Below, one piece after another: positions 26,083 to 36,747 of a DNA stretch of 64,000 nt. Made by a program: the position numbers and the translations under genes. A model generated the notes under the pieces. The model was not told the origin of the DNA and made no database searches. It saw nothing but the letters and a program-made list of their open reading frames with translations. Origin of the DNA: Methylobacterium oryzae (GTDB taxonomy: Bacteria; Pseudomonadota; Alphaproteobacteria; Rhizobiales; Beijerinckiaceae); the NCBI RefSeq assembly GCF_021398735.1, contig NZ_CP090349.1, forward strand, positions 2,489,001-2,553,000, written 5' to 3'. How positions within the stretch are numbered: the first letter of the stretch is position 1; the number at the start of each line of letters is the position of its first letter.

Positions 26083-26460
26083 TCATCGGACCTCGCCGGC
26101 CGCGGGCGCCCGTGCGCGCCATGTCAGCGGTGAGGTCTTCTCGTAGAGCCAGCGGTACTGGCTCGTCATCTGGCGCGTCCGCGTGTAGCGGAAGCCCGCA
26201 GCGCCGATGATCATGACGATGACCGCGTCGACCGCATAGTAGTGCAGCGACAGCAGGGTGCCCGAAAACAGGGCGTAGTGAATGAAGCGCACGGCGGCTG
26301 CCACCAGAAGCAGCGCCAGGGCGCATTGCCAGAACGGCCGCCAGCCCCGGGCGATGCCGCGGGCGGCCATCCATCCGGCCCACCCGCCCATCACGACGGT
26401 CACCAGCAGGAACAGCCAAGCCGACGGCTCCTCGTACAGGATCCCCTGCAGCATGCTCAT
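26083..26460 (-). CDS. DUF6867-type membrane protein in liv operon
   Basis: 125-residue inner-membrane protein with three predicted TM helices (about 15-33, 45-63 and 75-95) and a basic C-terminal tail (TRTRQMTSQYRWLYEKTSPLTWRAR). I recognise it as the small membrane protein found in branched-chain amino acid operons of Alphaproteobacteria (DUF6867, by recall). Function unknown. It sits between livF and livJ, 49 bases before livJ, so a part in transport or regulation is plausible but unproven. Confidence 0.75.
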   Translation of the reverse strand: MSMLQGILYEEPSAWLFLLVTVVMGGWAGWMAARGIARGWRPFWQCALALLLVAAAVRFIHYALFSGTLLSLHYYAVDAVIVMIIGAAGFRYTRTRQMTSQYRWLYEKTSPLTWRARAPAAGEVR

Positions 26461-26500
26461 GTGATGTCCGGTCGATTGCTTCGGTTAACGCGCCCCTCGC

Positions 26501-26592
26501 CGTCATCGCGAGCGCAGCGAGGTGACCTGGGGCAGCGCAACCTCGAAAGGTGGGGCGCCGCCCTGGATTGCTTCGCTCCGCTCGCAAAGACG
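26501..26592. repeat. Dispersed palindromic repeat element, copy 2
   Basis: A 92-bp element beginning CGTCATCGCGAGCGCAGCGA and ending TGCTTCGCTCCGCTCGCAAAGACG. The ends form an inverted repeat. It matches copy 1 (2611-2698) at both ends but differs in the middle. It lies between livF and the DUF6867-type gene, within a set of genes that otherwise look co-transcribed, so its hairpin may affect transcript stability or read-through. Confidence 0.78.
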
Positions 26593-26623
26593 GGGATGCC
26601 AATGGCATCAACCGAAAACGGCA

Positions 26624-28307
<1,684 letters not shown>

Positions 28308-28308
<1 letters not shown>

Positions 28309-29702
28309 CAGCCGTGCCCCTCGCTGACATGGGCGCCCGAGACCGCGCGCCGCTGGCCGAGCGACACGGACGGCATCCGCTCCGAGATCAGGCCGCGCGG
28401 CCGCCAGACCATCATGGCGACCATGGCGAGCCCGAACAGCAGCAGCCGGTACTCGCTGGGGTCGAAGCCCTCGCCGAACACGGCCTTCAGGAACCCGAGA
28501 TTGCGCAGCATCTCCGGCCCGCCGACCATCGCCACCGCGGCGATCGCGACGCCGACCTGGCTGCCCATGCCGCCGAGGACGACGATCGCCAGGATGATGG
28601 CGCTCTCCAAGAAGTTGAAGCTCTCCGGGCTGATGAAGCCCTGGCGCACGGCGAAGAACGAGCCGGCGAAGCCCCCGAAGGCCGCGCCCAGCGCGAAGGC
28701 CGTGAGCTTCGTGGCGGTGGTGTCGATGCCGAGCGAGCGGCAGGCGATCTCGTCCTCGCGCAGGGCCTCCCAGGCCCGCCCGATCGGCAGGCGGCGCAGG
28801 CGCAGGGTGACGAAGTTGGTGATCAGGGCCAGCCCGAGGATCAGGTAGTACAGGAAGATCAGCCGGTGCATCGAGTCGTACGGGATGCCGAAGGTGGCGG
28901 CGAACCCGCCCTCGCCCGCCGTGAACGGGATGCCGAAGAAGGTCGCCCGCGGGATCGACGAGATGCCGGCCCCGCCGCCGGTGACGTCGGTCCAGTTGAT
29001 CAGGACCAGGCGGATGATCTCGCCGAAGGCCAGGGTGACGATGGCGAGGTAGTCGCCGCGCAGCCGCAGCACCGGGAAGCCGAGGATCATGCCCCACAGG
29101 CCGGCGAACAGGCCCGCCAGCGGCAGGCAGACCCAGAACGACAGGCCGAAGGTCGTCGACAGCAGCGCGTAGGAATAGGCCCCGACCGCGTAGAAGGCGA
29201 CGTAGCCGAGGTCGAGCAGGCCCGCGAGGCCGACCACGATGTTCAGGCCCCAGCCGAGCATGACGTAGGTCAGGATCAGGATGCCGAGGTCGATCCAGTA
29301 GCGGGCCGAGGACAGGCCGCCGGTCGCCAGCGCGGAGATCATCGGCAGGGTCAGCGCGACGAAGATGAACAGCCAGAGACCGACCTTCGAGGTCTTCTGC
29401 CCGGCGTCGGGCTCGCCGTGCACCGCCTCGGTGGCCTGGGCCGGGGAGGGGGTCAGCGCCCGCCGCGCGTCGCGGCGCAGCAGCACGAGGCGCTGGACGA
29501 GGCGTAGCACGAAGATCGCCGCGCAGAGCGCCGCCACCAGCCCCCAGCGCGGCACGAGCACCAGCTCGCTCCCGGGCCCGGGATCGGTCCGGTAGGCGAT
29601 GATCGGGACGCAGAGGCCGAAGGTGACGAGGGCGTAGAGGGCGGCGTCGCGCAGGATGCCGGCCATCGCGGAGCCGGGGAGAGCGTTCTGCGAGGCGGCC
29701 AT
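28308..29702 (-). CDS. livM: Branched-chain amino acid ABC transporter permease LivM
   Basis: 464-residue inner-membrane permease. The LivM core begins about residue 115 ([31 protein letters not shown], shown here in part) and includes [16 protein letters not shown] and the ATPase-contacting [15 protein letters not shown] loop. It is about 100 residues longer than small LivM proteins because of an N-terminal extension with extra TM helices and a charged linker. The ATG at 29702 overlaps the livH stop by one base. Confidence 0.94.
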
Positions 29703-30619
29703 CAGACTTTCTCGACCTCGGGCCGGCCCAGGATGCCCGACGGCATGAAGATCAGCACGATCGCCAGGATCGAGAAGGCGGCGACGTCCTTGTACTCGAT
29801 GGAGAAATAGGCCGACCAGAAGGTCTCGATCAGGCCGATGATCAGGCCGCCGAGCACGGCGCCGGGCAGCGAGCCGATGCCGCCGAGCACCGCCGCCGTG
29901 AACGCCTTCACGCCGGGCACGAACCCGTCCGAGAAGGACACGACGCCGTAGTACATGAGGTAGAGGACTCCCGCGACGGCCGCGAGCGCGGCGCCGAGCA
30001 CGAAGGTCAGCGAGATCGTGCGGTCCACGTCGATGCCGAGCAAAGCCGCCATCTTGCGGTCCTGCTCGCAGGCGCGCTGCGCCCGGCCGAAGGGCGTGCG
30101 CTGCACGAGGTACCAGAAGCCGGTGAGCAGCACGGCGGTCACCGCCATGATCAGCACCTGCTTCCAGGCCAGGAACACCGCGTAGCCGTCGCGCTCGAAC
30201 AGCGTGATGCCGCCCGACAGCATCGGCGGGGTCGGCTTGTTGCGCGCGCCCTGCACGACCTGCACGAAGTTCGACAGGAAGATCGAGACGCCGATCGCCG
30301 AGATCAGCGGCGCGAGGCGGAACGAGCCGCGCAGCGGCCGGTAGGCCACCCGCTCGATCGCCCAGCCCCACAGGGCGGTCAGCACCATGGCGACCACCAG
30401 CACCACCAGGAAGGCCAGCGCGATGGAGCTGACCCCGAGCCAGACCGTCAGCAGCAGGAAGGTGATGAGCGCGATGAAGCAGGAGACCATGAAGACGTCG
30501 CCGTGGGCGAAGTTCACCATGCCGATGATGCCGAACACCATCGTGTAGCCGATCGCGATCAGGCCGTAGATCGAGCCGAGCGTCAGCCCGTTGATGAGCT
30601 GCTGTACGAAGACGTCCAT
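29702..30619 (-). CDS. livH: Branched-chain amino acid ABC transporter permease LivH
   Basis: 305-residue inner-membrane permease. The opening [27 protein letters not shown] is typical of LivH, followed by [12 protein letters not shown] and the late [17 protein letters not shown] segment. Forms the channel with LivM. First gene of the liv cluster, so the promoter should lie in the 240 bases between it and the divergent symporter gene. Confidence 0.95.
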   Translation of the reverse strand: MDVFVQQLINGLTLGSIYGLIAIGYTMVFGIIGMVNFAHGDVFMVSCFIALITFLLLTVWLGVSSIALAFLVVLVVAMVLTALWGWAIERVAYRPLRGSFRLAPLISAIGVSIFLSNFVQVVQGARNKPTPPMLSGGITLFERDGYAVFLAWKQVLIMAVTAVLLTGFWYLVQRTPFGRAQRACEQDRKMAALLGIDVDRTISLTFVLGAALAAVAGVLYLMYYGVVSFSDGFVPGVKAFTAAVLGGIGSLPGAVLGGLIIGLIETFWSAYFSIEYKDVAAFSILAIVLIFMPSGILGRPEVEKV

Positions 30620-30861
30620 GAACTCTCGCGCGCAGGTTGCTTGGGCCGCCTACGGAGAGCGCAGGCAGCTTGGCGGGGCAAGTCTCGTACCGCAGCCGTA
30701 GCACACCGGCCACCGGTTTCATCGCCGCCCGAGCGTCGCGTGAAAACAGTCGACCACGCCAGTAACGCCCCCTGGCCGGGCTTGCGTGTGGCGCAGTTCC
30801 TGCGACACGTTAACGAATTGCAATGCTCGATCATCCCGGGCCCAGGCGAGGAGCAGTACCG

Positions 30862-32142
30862 ATGGCAGGGTCGCGACTCACGACGATGATCTTCATCGGC
30901 ATGCTCCTCGGCATCGCCGTCGGCTACGCCTGCAGCATCACCTGGCCCGATCCGCAGACCGCCAAGGAGATCGCCGGCTACATCGCGCTGGTCTCCGACG
31001 TGTTCCTCCGCTTGATCAAGATGATCATCGCGCCGCTGGTCTTCTCCACGCTGGTCGTCGGCATCGCCCATCTCGGGGATACCGCCTCCGTCGGCCGGGT
31101 CGGCGGCAAGGCGCTGCTCTGGTTCGTCGGCGCCTCGTTCTGCTCTCTGATGCTCGGCCTCATCATGGTCAACCTGATGCAGCCCGGCCACAACCTGAAC
31201 CTGCCGCTGCCCGATGCCGGGGCCGGCACCGGGCTCAAGGCGGCCTCGCTCTCGCTCAAGGAGTTCGTCACGCACCTCGTCCCGAAGAGCGCTGTCGAGG
31301 CGATGGCCAACAACGAGATCCTGCAGATCGTGGTCTTCTCGATCTTCTTCGGCGTGGGCCTCGCCGCCCTCGGCGAGAAGGGCCGCCTGCTCGCGCAGGG
31401 CATCGAGGGCATCGCCGACGTCATGCTCAAGGTGACGGGCTACGTGATGATGTTCGCCCCCGTTGCGGTGTTCGCCGCCATCGCGGCGACGATCACCACG
31501 CAGGGCATCGGCGTGCTCGTGACCTACGGCAAGTTCCTCGTGGAGTTCTACATCAGCCTCGGCGTGCTCTGGACGCTGCTGATGGGCGTCGGCTTCCTGC
31601 TGCTCGGGGGCGGCGGCATCATGCGCCTGTTCAACCTGATCAAGGAGCCCTTCGTGCTGGCCTTCTCGACGGCGTCGAGCGAGGCCGCCTACCCCAAGAT
31701 GCTCTCGAACCTGGAGAAGTTCGGGGTGCCGAACCGGATCACCTCGTTCGTGCTTCCGATGGGCTACTCGTTCAATCTCGACGGCTCGATGATGTACTGC
31801 ACCTTCGCGGTGATGTTCATCGCGCAGGCCTACAACATCCCGCTGAGCTGGGGCCAGCAGCTCACGATGCTGCTCCTGCTGATGGTGACCTCGAAGGGCA
31901 TGGCCGGCGTGCCGCGCGCCTCGCTGGTGGTGATCTCGGCGACGCTGTCGCACTTTAACATCCCGGAGGCCGGGCTGCTGCTGATCATCGGGATCGACCA
32001 GTTCCTCGACATGGGCCGGTCGGCCACCAACGTGCTCGGCAACAGCGTCGCCACCGTGGCGGTCGCCAAGTGGGAGGGCCAGCTCAGCACCACCGACCAG
32101 CGCCTCGACCATGTCGGCACGGTGGCCTCGCCCGCGGAATAG
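30862..32142 (+). CDS. Dicarboxylate/amino acid:cation symporter (DAACS family)
   Basis: 426-residue inner-membrane secondary transporter of the DctA/GltP family, which brings in C4-dicarboxylates or glutamate/aspartate with protons or sodium. Family motifs are present: the serine-rich hairpin STASSEAAYPKML (about 267-279), PMGYSFNLDGSMMYCT, and SKGMAGVPRASLV. The ATG at 30862 has GAGGAG upstream (about 30848-30853); the in-frame ATG at 30823 is less likely. It diverges from livH and precedes an orphan amino-acid-binding protein gene. Confidence 0.94.
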   Translation: MAGSRLTTMIFIGMLLGIAVGYACSITWPDPQTAKEIAGYIALVSDVFLRLIKMIIAPLVFSTLVVGIAHLGDTASVGRVGGKALLWFVGASFCSLMLGLIMVNLMQPGHNLNLPLPDAGAGTGLKAASLSLKEFVTHLVPKSAVEAMANNEILQIVVFSIFFGVGLAALGEKGRLLAQGIEGIADVMLKVTGYVMMFAPVAVFAAIAATITTQGIGVLVTYGKFLVEFYISLGVLWTLLMGVGFLLLGGGGIMRLFNLIKEPFVLAFSTASSEAAYPKMLSNLEKFGVPNRITSFVLPMGYSFNLDGSMMYCTFAVMFIAQAYNIPLSWGQQLTMLLLLMVTSKGMAGVPRASLVVISATLSHFNIPEAGLLLIIGIDQFLDMGRSATNVLGNSVATVAVAKWEGQLSTTDQRLDHVGTVASPAE

Positions 32143-32266
32143 GGGCCGGTCCGGCGAAATCTGCGCGCGCCGCGATGGCGGGCGCAGGACGGCCGCTCTC
32201 ATGAGCGCTCTCACGGGTGCCCTGAATCGCGGCGTGGCTTGTTCGGTGCCCTTCGGAGGCGGAGTG

Positions 32267-33172
32267 ATGACGATGCGGCTCGTCGCGGTTCTGGCGCTGG
32301 CGCTGGCGGCGACGCCCGCCTCCGCCGTCGAGGTGCTCACCGGGACGCTCAGGAGCGTCGCCGAGCGCGGGGAGATCGTCCTCGGCTACCGGGAGAGCTC
32401 GGTGCCGTTCTCCTTCGTGGAGGGCAAGCAGTCGGACGGGAGCCCCCGACCGATCGGCTACGCCATCGACCTCTGCGGCGAGATCGCGGACGACATCCAG
32501 GCGGCGATCGGCCGGCCGGTGAAGATCCGCTACGCACCGGTCACGGCCGAGAGCCGCATCGAGGCGGTGACCTCCGGCAAGATCGACCTCGAGTGCGGCT
32601 CGACCACCGCCAATGCCGAGCGCCGCAAGCAGGTCGCGTTCTCGCCCGTGGACTACATCAGCGCGACGCAGCTGCTGGTGAAGCGCGGATCGGGCATCGC
32701 CTCCTACCGGGATCTCGGCGGGAAGACCGTGGTGGTCACGGCCGGCACCACCAACGAGAAGGCCGTGCGCGACCAGTTCGCCCGCCTGAAGATCGACGCG
32801 CAGGTGGTGACGGCGCCCGACCACGCCGCCTCCTACGCGATGGTCAAGGCCGGCAAGGCCGACGCCTTCGCCACCGACGACGTGCTGCTCTACGGGCTGA
32901 TCGCCACGGACGCGAAGGACGGGGCGAACTACACGGTGCTGCCCGACAAGCTCTCCTACGAGCCCTACGGCATCATGTTCCGCAAGGACGATCCGGAACT
33001 CGCCGGCCTCGTGCAGCAGACCTTCACGCGGCTCGCCGAGTCGCGGGCGCTGCGCTGGACCTACGAGCGCTGGTTCCTCAAGCGCCTGCCCAACGGCGAA
33101 CGCCTGGACATCCCGATGTCGAACGACCTGCGGGTCAGCTTCCAGCTGATGGGCCTCGACGGGGGCGAGTGA
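32267..33172 (+). CDS. Orphan amino acid substrate-binding protein (GltI-like)
   Basis: 301-residue periplasmic binding protein of SBP family 3 with signal peptide ending PASAVEV. It is plainly related to GltI at 23597 (GYRESSVPFSF, PIGYAIDLCGEIADD, DLECGSTTANAERRKQ), so glutamate or aspartate binding is likely. The ATG at 32267 has GGAGG seven bases upstream. No ABC permease or ATPase is adjacent; it may serve the glt permease at a distance, or have a sensing role next to the symporter gene. Both are inference. Confidence 0.88.
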   Translation: MTMRLVAVLALALAATPASAVEVLTGTLRSVAERGEIVLGYRESSVPFSFVEGKQSDGSPRPIGYAIDLCGEIADDIQAAIGRPVKIRYAPVTAESRIEAVTSGKIDLECGSTTANAERRKQVAFSPVDYISATQLLVKRGSGIASYRDLGGKTVVVTAGTTNEKAVRDQFARLKIDAQVVTAPDHAASYAMVKAGKADAFATDDVLLYGLIATDAKDGANYTVLPDKLSYEPYGIMFRKDDPELAGLVQQTFTRLAESRALRWTYERWFLKRLPNGERLDIPMSNDLRVSFQLMGLDGGE

Positions 33173-33283
33173 CCGGCGCGGGGACAGGCGCGACGACCGG
33201 ACGGCGCCTCGCTTTCGCCCAACCGGCACGCGAGGAAGACGCGACCTGATCGCTTCCCTCCCGCCGCGAGCGTGCCACCGTCC

Positions 33284-33958
33284 ATGCTGATCGCCGCGCC
33301 CTGTCCGAAACCGCTCGCCCTGGCGCTGGCCGCCGCCCTCGGCTGCGCCGCCTCGGCGGCCACCGCCCACCCGCACGTCTGGGTGACCGCCAAGGCGCAG
33401 CTCGTCTACGCGGACGGCAAGCTCGTCGGCGTCCGCGACACGTGGAGCTTCGATCCCGAGTACACGGCCTTCGTCACGCAGGGCCTCGACACCAACAAGG
33501 ACGGCAAGCTCAGCCCGGAGGAACTCGCCGGGCTCGCCGCCGAGAACACCGCCAACCTCGCCGAGTTCGGCTACTTCACGAAGCTGAAGGTCGGCGGCAA
33601 GGAGCAGGCCTTCGGCGATCCGAAGGAGCCGGCGGCGCACATGGACGACCGGGCGCTGGTCATGACCTTCCTGCTGCCCCTGAAGACCCCGGTCCAGCAG
33701 GGGCGGGGGGTCGCCGCGCTGGAGGTCTACGACCCGACCTACTTCGTCGCCTTCTCGTTCGCCGAGGGCGCGGACGCCGCCACCCTCGCGGGTGCGCCCC
33801 AGGGCTGCGCCGCCACGGTCACCCGGCCGAAGACCGAGCAGCCGAAGACGGCCGATGCCGGGTCGCCGGGCATGACCGAGGCCTTCTTCGAGGCGCTCAC
33901 CGCCGCCTCGACCTACGGAGTGCAGTTCGCCAGCCGGGTTCTCGTGGCATGTCCGTAG
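33284..33958 (+). CDS. DUF1007 family periplasmic protein with EF-hand
   Basis: 224-residue predicted periplasmic protein. A signal peptide is followed by the mature start HPHVWVTAKAQLVY, the DUF1007 hallmark, which looks suited to metal binding. A canonical EF-hand loop is visible at residues 69-80 (DTNKDGKLSPEE, with Asp69, Asn71, Asp73, Ser77, Glu80). The gene overlaps the downstream NicO-type transporter by 10 bases. DUF1007 proteins usually pair with such transporters, so it is probably the periplasmic partner in nickel/cobalt handling. Confidence 0.88.
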   Translation: MLIAAPCPKPLALALAAALGCAASAATAHPHVWVTAKAQLVYADGKLVGVRDTWSFDPEYTAFVTQGLDTNKDGKLSPEELAGLAAENTANLAEFGYFTKLKVGGKEQAFGDPKEPAAHMDDRALVMTFLLPLKTPVQQGRGVAALEVYDPTYFVAFSFAEGADAATLAGAPQGCAATVTRPKTEQPKTADAGSPGMTEAFFEALTAASTYGVQFASRVLVACP

Positions 33959-34941
33959 GCATCGGGATCGTCGCCCCCGCCGGGGCGGGACGGCTGGGGC
34001 TGAGGCTCGGCCTCATGGCCGCGGCCATCGCGCTGGCCGCGCTTCTCGCGGCCGCGATCGCGTGGCTGGTCGCGCCCGGCCTCGCCGCGCCGCCGCCGCG
34101 CTCGCCCTTCGGGATCGGCTTCCGCGAGGCCGCGCCGGCCGCCACGGGTCTCGGCGGCGTCATCCTGGCGCTGCAGGCGAGCTTCTCCCGCAGCCTCAAC
34201 GCCGCGGTGAGCGCGCTGCGGGGCGGCGGCAGCTGGACCCCTCTGATCGGCCTCGCCTTCGCGTACGGCGTGTTCCACGCCGCCGGCCCGGGCCACGGCA
34301 AGGCGGTGATCGCCGGCTACATCCTGGCGGGGGAGCGGGCGCTCCGGCGCGGCGCCGCGCTGAGCGTGTGCGCCGCGCTGCTCCAGGCCTGCGTGGCCGG
34401 GGCGATCGTCGGCCTCGGCACGCTGGTCCTCAACGCCACGGCGGCGGGCATCACCCGGGCCGGCACCCTGATCGAGACCGTGAGCTTCGCCCTCGTCGCC
34501 CTGATCGGGCTGGTCCTGACGTGGCGCAAAGCCGGTCGCCTCGCCAATCTCGGCGCGGGCTGCGGCCCGGGCTGCAGCCACCTGCCGGAACCGCAGGCCC
34601 TCGACACCCTCGACACGTGGCGCGAGCGGGCCGGGGTGGTGCTGGCGGCCGGGACACGACCCTGCGCCGGCGCCGTGCTGGTCCTCGTCTTCGCGGTGTC
34701 GCAGGGCGTGCCCGGCGCGGGCGTGCTGGCGGTTCTGGCGATGGCGCTCGGCACCGCGCTGACCACGACGGCCCTGGCCTGCCTCGCGGTCTTCGCCAAG
34801 CGGATGGCGCTGCGCCTCGCGGGCGGACGGGGACAGGCCGGCCTCCTGGCGCTCGGTGGCCTCGAACTCGTCGCTGCCGCCTTCGTGCTGGTCCTGGGCG
34901 CCGCGATGCTCTCGGGCCTCGCCCCGGGCCTCGGCGGCTGA
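33949..34941 (+). CDS. Nickel/cobalt transporter, NicO/RcnA family
   Basis: 330-residue inner-membrane protein with six or more TM helices. The family motif is FAYGVFHAAGPGHGKAVIAGY (His residues in TM; given here across residues about 100-120), and a second conserved segment is GTRPCAGAVLVLVFA. RcnA-type members export Ni and Co. A cytoplasmic His-rich loop, often seen, is replaced by a Cys/Gly stretch (GAGCGPGCSH). The ATG at 33949 overlaps the DUF1007 gene by 10 bases, so the two are coupled. Confidence 0.88.
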   Translation: MSVGIGIVAPAGAGRLGLRLGLMAAAIALAALLAAAIAWLVAPGLAAPPPRSPFGIGFREAAPAATGLGGVILALQASFSRSLNAAVSALRGGGSWTPLIGLAFAYGVFHAAGPGHGKAVIAGYILAGERALRRGAALSVCAALLQACVAGAIVGLGTLVLNATAAGITRAGTLIETVSFALVALIGLVLTWRKAGRLANLGAGCGPGCSHLPEPQALDTLDTWRERAGVVLAAGTRPCAGAVLVLVFAVSQGVPGAGVLAVLAMALGTALTTTALACLAVFAKRMALRLAGGRGQAGLLALGGLELVAAAFVLVLGAAMLSGLAPGLGG

Positions 34942-35002
34942 AGGGCCTCGCCTTCCGGGGCGCGGCGTGCCACGCTGCGCGACCGAGACGGAGCGCGCGC
35001 CG

Positions 35003-35719
35003 ATGCATCCCGACTTCGCGACGATCCTGAACTGGCGTCTGCTCGCCGGATCGCATCCCTTCCCCGGGCCAGACGGCGGGACCTGCATCAACGAGGCCGC
35101 GATGGTGGCCGCGGGCCTGCCCTACCGGGCGATCCGCTCCAGCGCGGACTGCCCACCCTGCTTCTCGCGGCCGGCCGCCGCCTACGCCCTCGGGCTCAAC
35201 GACGCCATGCCGGACGAGGCGCGGCCGCAGCTGATGGCCTTCGTCCTGCGCCTGTCGGGCAGCGCCGACACGGCGGAGATCGAGGCCGCCCGCACCCGGC
35301 AGCTGGCGCTGGAGAGCGTCCGCCGCATCCTGGCGCCGCTCTGCGCGGTCGCCGGGATGGTCGAGGACGCGGAAGCCTGCTCCGGCGCGCCGGACTGGCC
35401 CGCGGCCCTGGCGGCGGCCCGCGCGGCCGCGTGGCGGGGCGGGGCACGCGCGCAGGCGGCGGCCCAGGCGCGGCGCTGGCGGGAAGGCGCGCTGACCGCG
35501 GCGGTGTCCCGCACCGCGACGGCGGCGGAACGCGCCGGCGAGGACGCGCGCTGCGCCGCCGAGGTGGCCGAGGGGGCGGCGCCGTTCCTGACCGGAACCT
35601 GGGCCGAGGCCTGCACGATCCTCGCGGAGACCCTCGCCATCGGCCGGCAGGCGCCGGAGATCGCCGTCGCCGGCGCCCGACAGCGCATGGACGCGGCGCG
35701 CGCCCGGGTGCCGGCCTGA
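35003..35719 (+). CDS. Conserved protein of unknown function
   Basis: 238-residue soluble protein. The first 90 residues look well conserved by recall in Hyphomicrobiales (GGTCINEAAMVAAGLPYRA, DCPPCFSRP, AYALGLNDAMPDEARPQL, FVLRLSGSAD). The rest is Ala/Arg-rich and helical with a cysteine-containing segment (AGEDARCAAEVAEG). No catalytic motif that I can name. The ATG at 35003 begins the conserved part; it lies about 60 bases after the NicO gene and is on the same strand, so co-transcription is possible. Confidence 0.75.
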   Translation: MHPDFATILNWRLLAGSHPFPGPDGGTCINEAAMVAAGLPYRAIRSSADCPPCFSRPAAAYALGLNDAMPDEARPQLMAFVLRLSGSADTAEIEAARTRQLALESVRRILAPLCAVAGMVEDAEACSGAPDWPAALAAARAAAWRGGARAQAAAQARRWREGALTAAVSRTATAAERAGEDARCAAEVAEGAAPFLTGTWAEACTILAETLAIGRQAPEIAVAGARQRMDAARARVPA

Positions 35720-36307
35720 TCAGGCCGCCGCGGGCGCGGCGTCGAGATCGAAGTCGATGGTGCCGCAATTCTCCAGGAACGTGCCGGTGAGGTGGTAGAA
35801 GAACGTCCCGTGGCCGACCACCGCGATGGTGGTCTCCGGCCGGGCCCGCAGCCAGTCGCGGAACGCCGCGACCCGGGCGTCGAACAGGGGGCGGGGCTCC
35901 ACAGGGTAGCCGCCGACCTCGCAGCCCGGCTCCGCGTGCCACCAGACCTCGGGCAGGTGCCCGACATCGAGGTGGGGGAAGTCCGCGGCGATCTCCGAGG
36001 CGGCCCGGCCGACATCGCAGCTGCTCTCCTGGCACTCGCGGTGCAGCACCTCGACCAGCACCCGCGGCCGGCTCGGATGCTCGCCGAACAGGATCGCCGC
36101 GGTCTCGATGGCGCGGGTCAGGGGCGAGACCACCACGAGATCGAAAGGGATCGGCCGGAGCCGCTCCCGCGCCGCCCGGGCCTGGGCTTGGCCCAGCTCG
36201 GTCAGGCGGGCGTCGGGCAGGCCAGGATCGCCGCCCCCGTGCCGGTGGGCGGCGTTGAAGGTCGACTGCCCGTGGCGGATGCAGACGATGCGGGTCTTGT
36301 CCTGCAT
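35720..36307 (-). CDS. Histidine phosphatase family protein (phosphoglycerate mutase-like)
   Basis: 195-residue enzyme of the histidine phosphatase (branch 1) superfamily. The phosphorylated histidine lies in the RHGQST motif near residue 11, the second catalytic His in VVGHGTFFYH, and an acidic residue and arginines sit in SPLTRAIETA. It lacks the length of metabolic phosphoglycerate mutase; small-molecule or protein phosphatase activity is likely. The ATG at 36307 opens directly into the RHG domain. It abuts the convergent upstream gene with no gap. Confidence 0.88.
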   Translation of the reverse strand: MQDKTRIVCIRHGQSTFNAAHRHGGGDPGLPDARLTELGQAQARAARERLRPIPFDLVVVSPLTRAIETAAILFGEHPSRPRVLVEVLHRECQESSCDVGRAASEIAADFPHLDVGHLPEVWWHAEPGCEVGGYPVEPRPLFDARVAAFRDWLRARPETTIAVVGHGTFFYHLTGTFLENCGTIDFDLDAAPAAA

Positions 36308-36351
36308 GGATCTCGAAGACGTTCCGGAGAGGGAATGGCGGACCGGACCGG

Positions 36352-36747
36352 TCACGCGAAGCGGCCGCCGCGCTGGATGACCTCGATCTTGTAGCCGTCC
36401 GGGTCGGTGGCGAAGAAGAACCGCGCGAGCACGTCGTCCCCGTGCTTGAGGGTCTTGACGTCGGTGGCCGTGAAGCCCTCGCGCCGGTGCCGGGCGTGCT
36501 CGGCCTCCACGTCGTCGACCACGAAGGCGATGTGCCCGTAGCCGTCGCCGAGATCGTAGGGCTTGTCGCGGCCCTTGTTCACCGTGAGCTCCAGCTCGAA
36601 CGGCGAGTCCGGATCCCGCATGTAGACGAGGGTGAAGTCCGGGAAGTCGAACCGGCCGGACACCGCGAGACCGAAGGCACGGGCATAGTAGTCGCGCGCG
36701 CGCTCTTCCTCGAGGACGCGGATCATGGCGTGGACGGGCTTGGACAT
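36352..36747 (-). CDS. gloA: Glyoxalase I-like VOC family protein
   Basis: 131-residue VOC-fold protein, closest in layout to lactoylglutathione lyase, which detoxifies methylglyoxal. The four metal ligands of glyoxalase I are in the expected places: His6, Glu53 (FELEL), His72 (YGHIAF) and Glu122 (KIEVIQ). The substrate segment LTVNKGRDKPYDLGDGYGH is also typical. The ATG at 36747 gives the standard length. The gene is upstream of and on the same strand as the histidine phosphatase, with a 44-base gap. Confidence 0.88.
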   Translation of the reverse strand: MSKPVHAMIRVLEEERARDYYARAFGLAVSGRFDFPDFTLVYMRDPDSPFELELTVNKGRDKPYDLGDGYGHIAFVVDDVEAEHARHRREGFTATDVKTLKHGDDVLARFFFATDPDGYKIEVIQRGGRFA

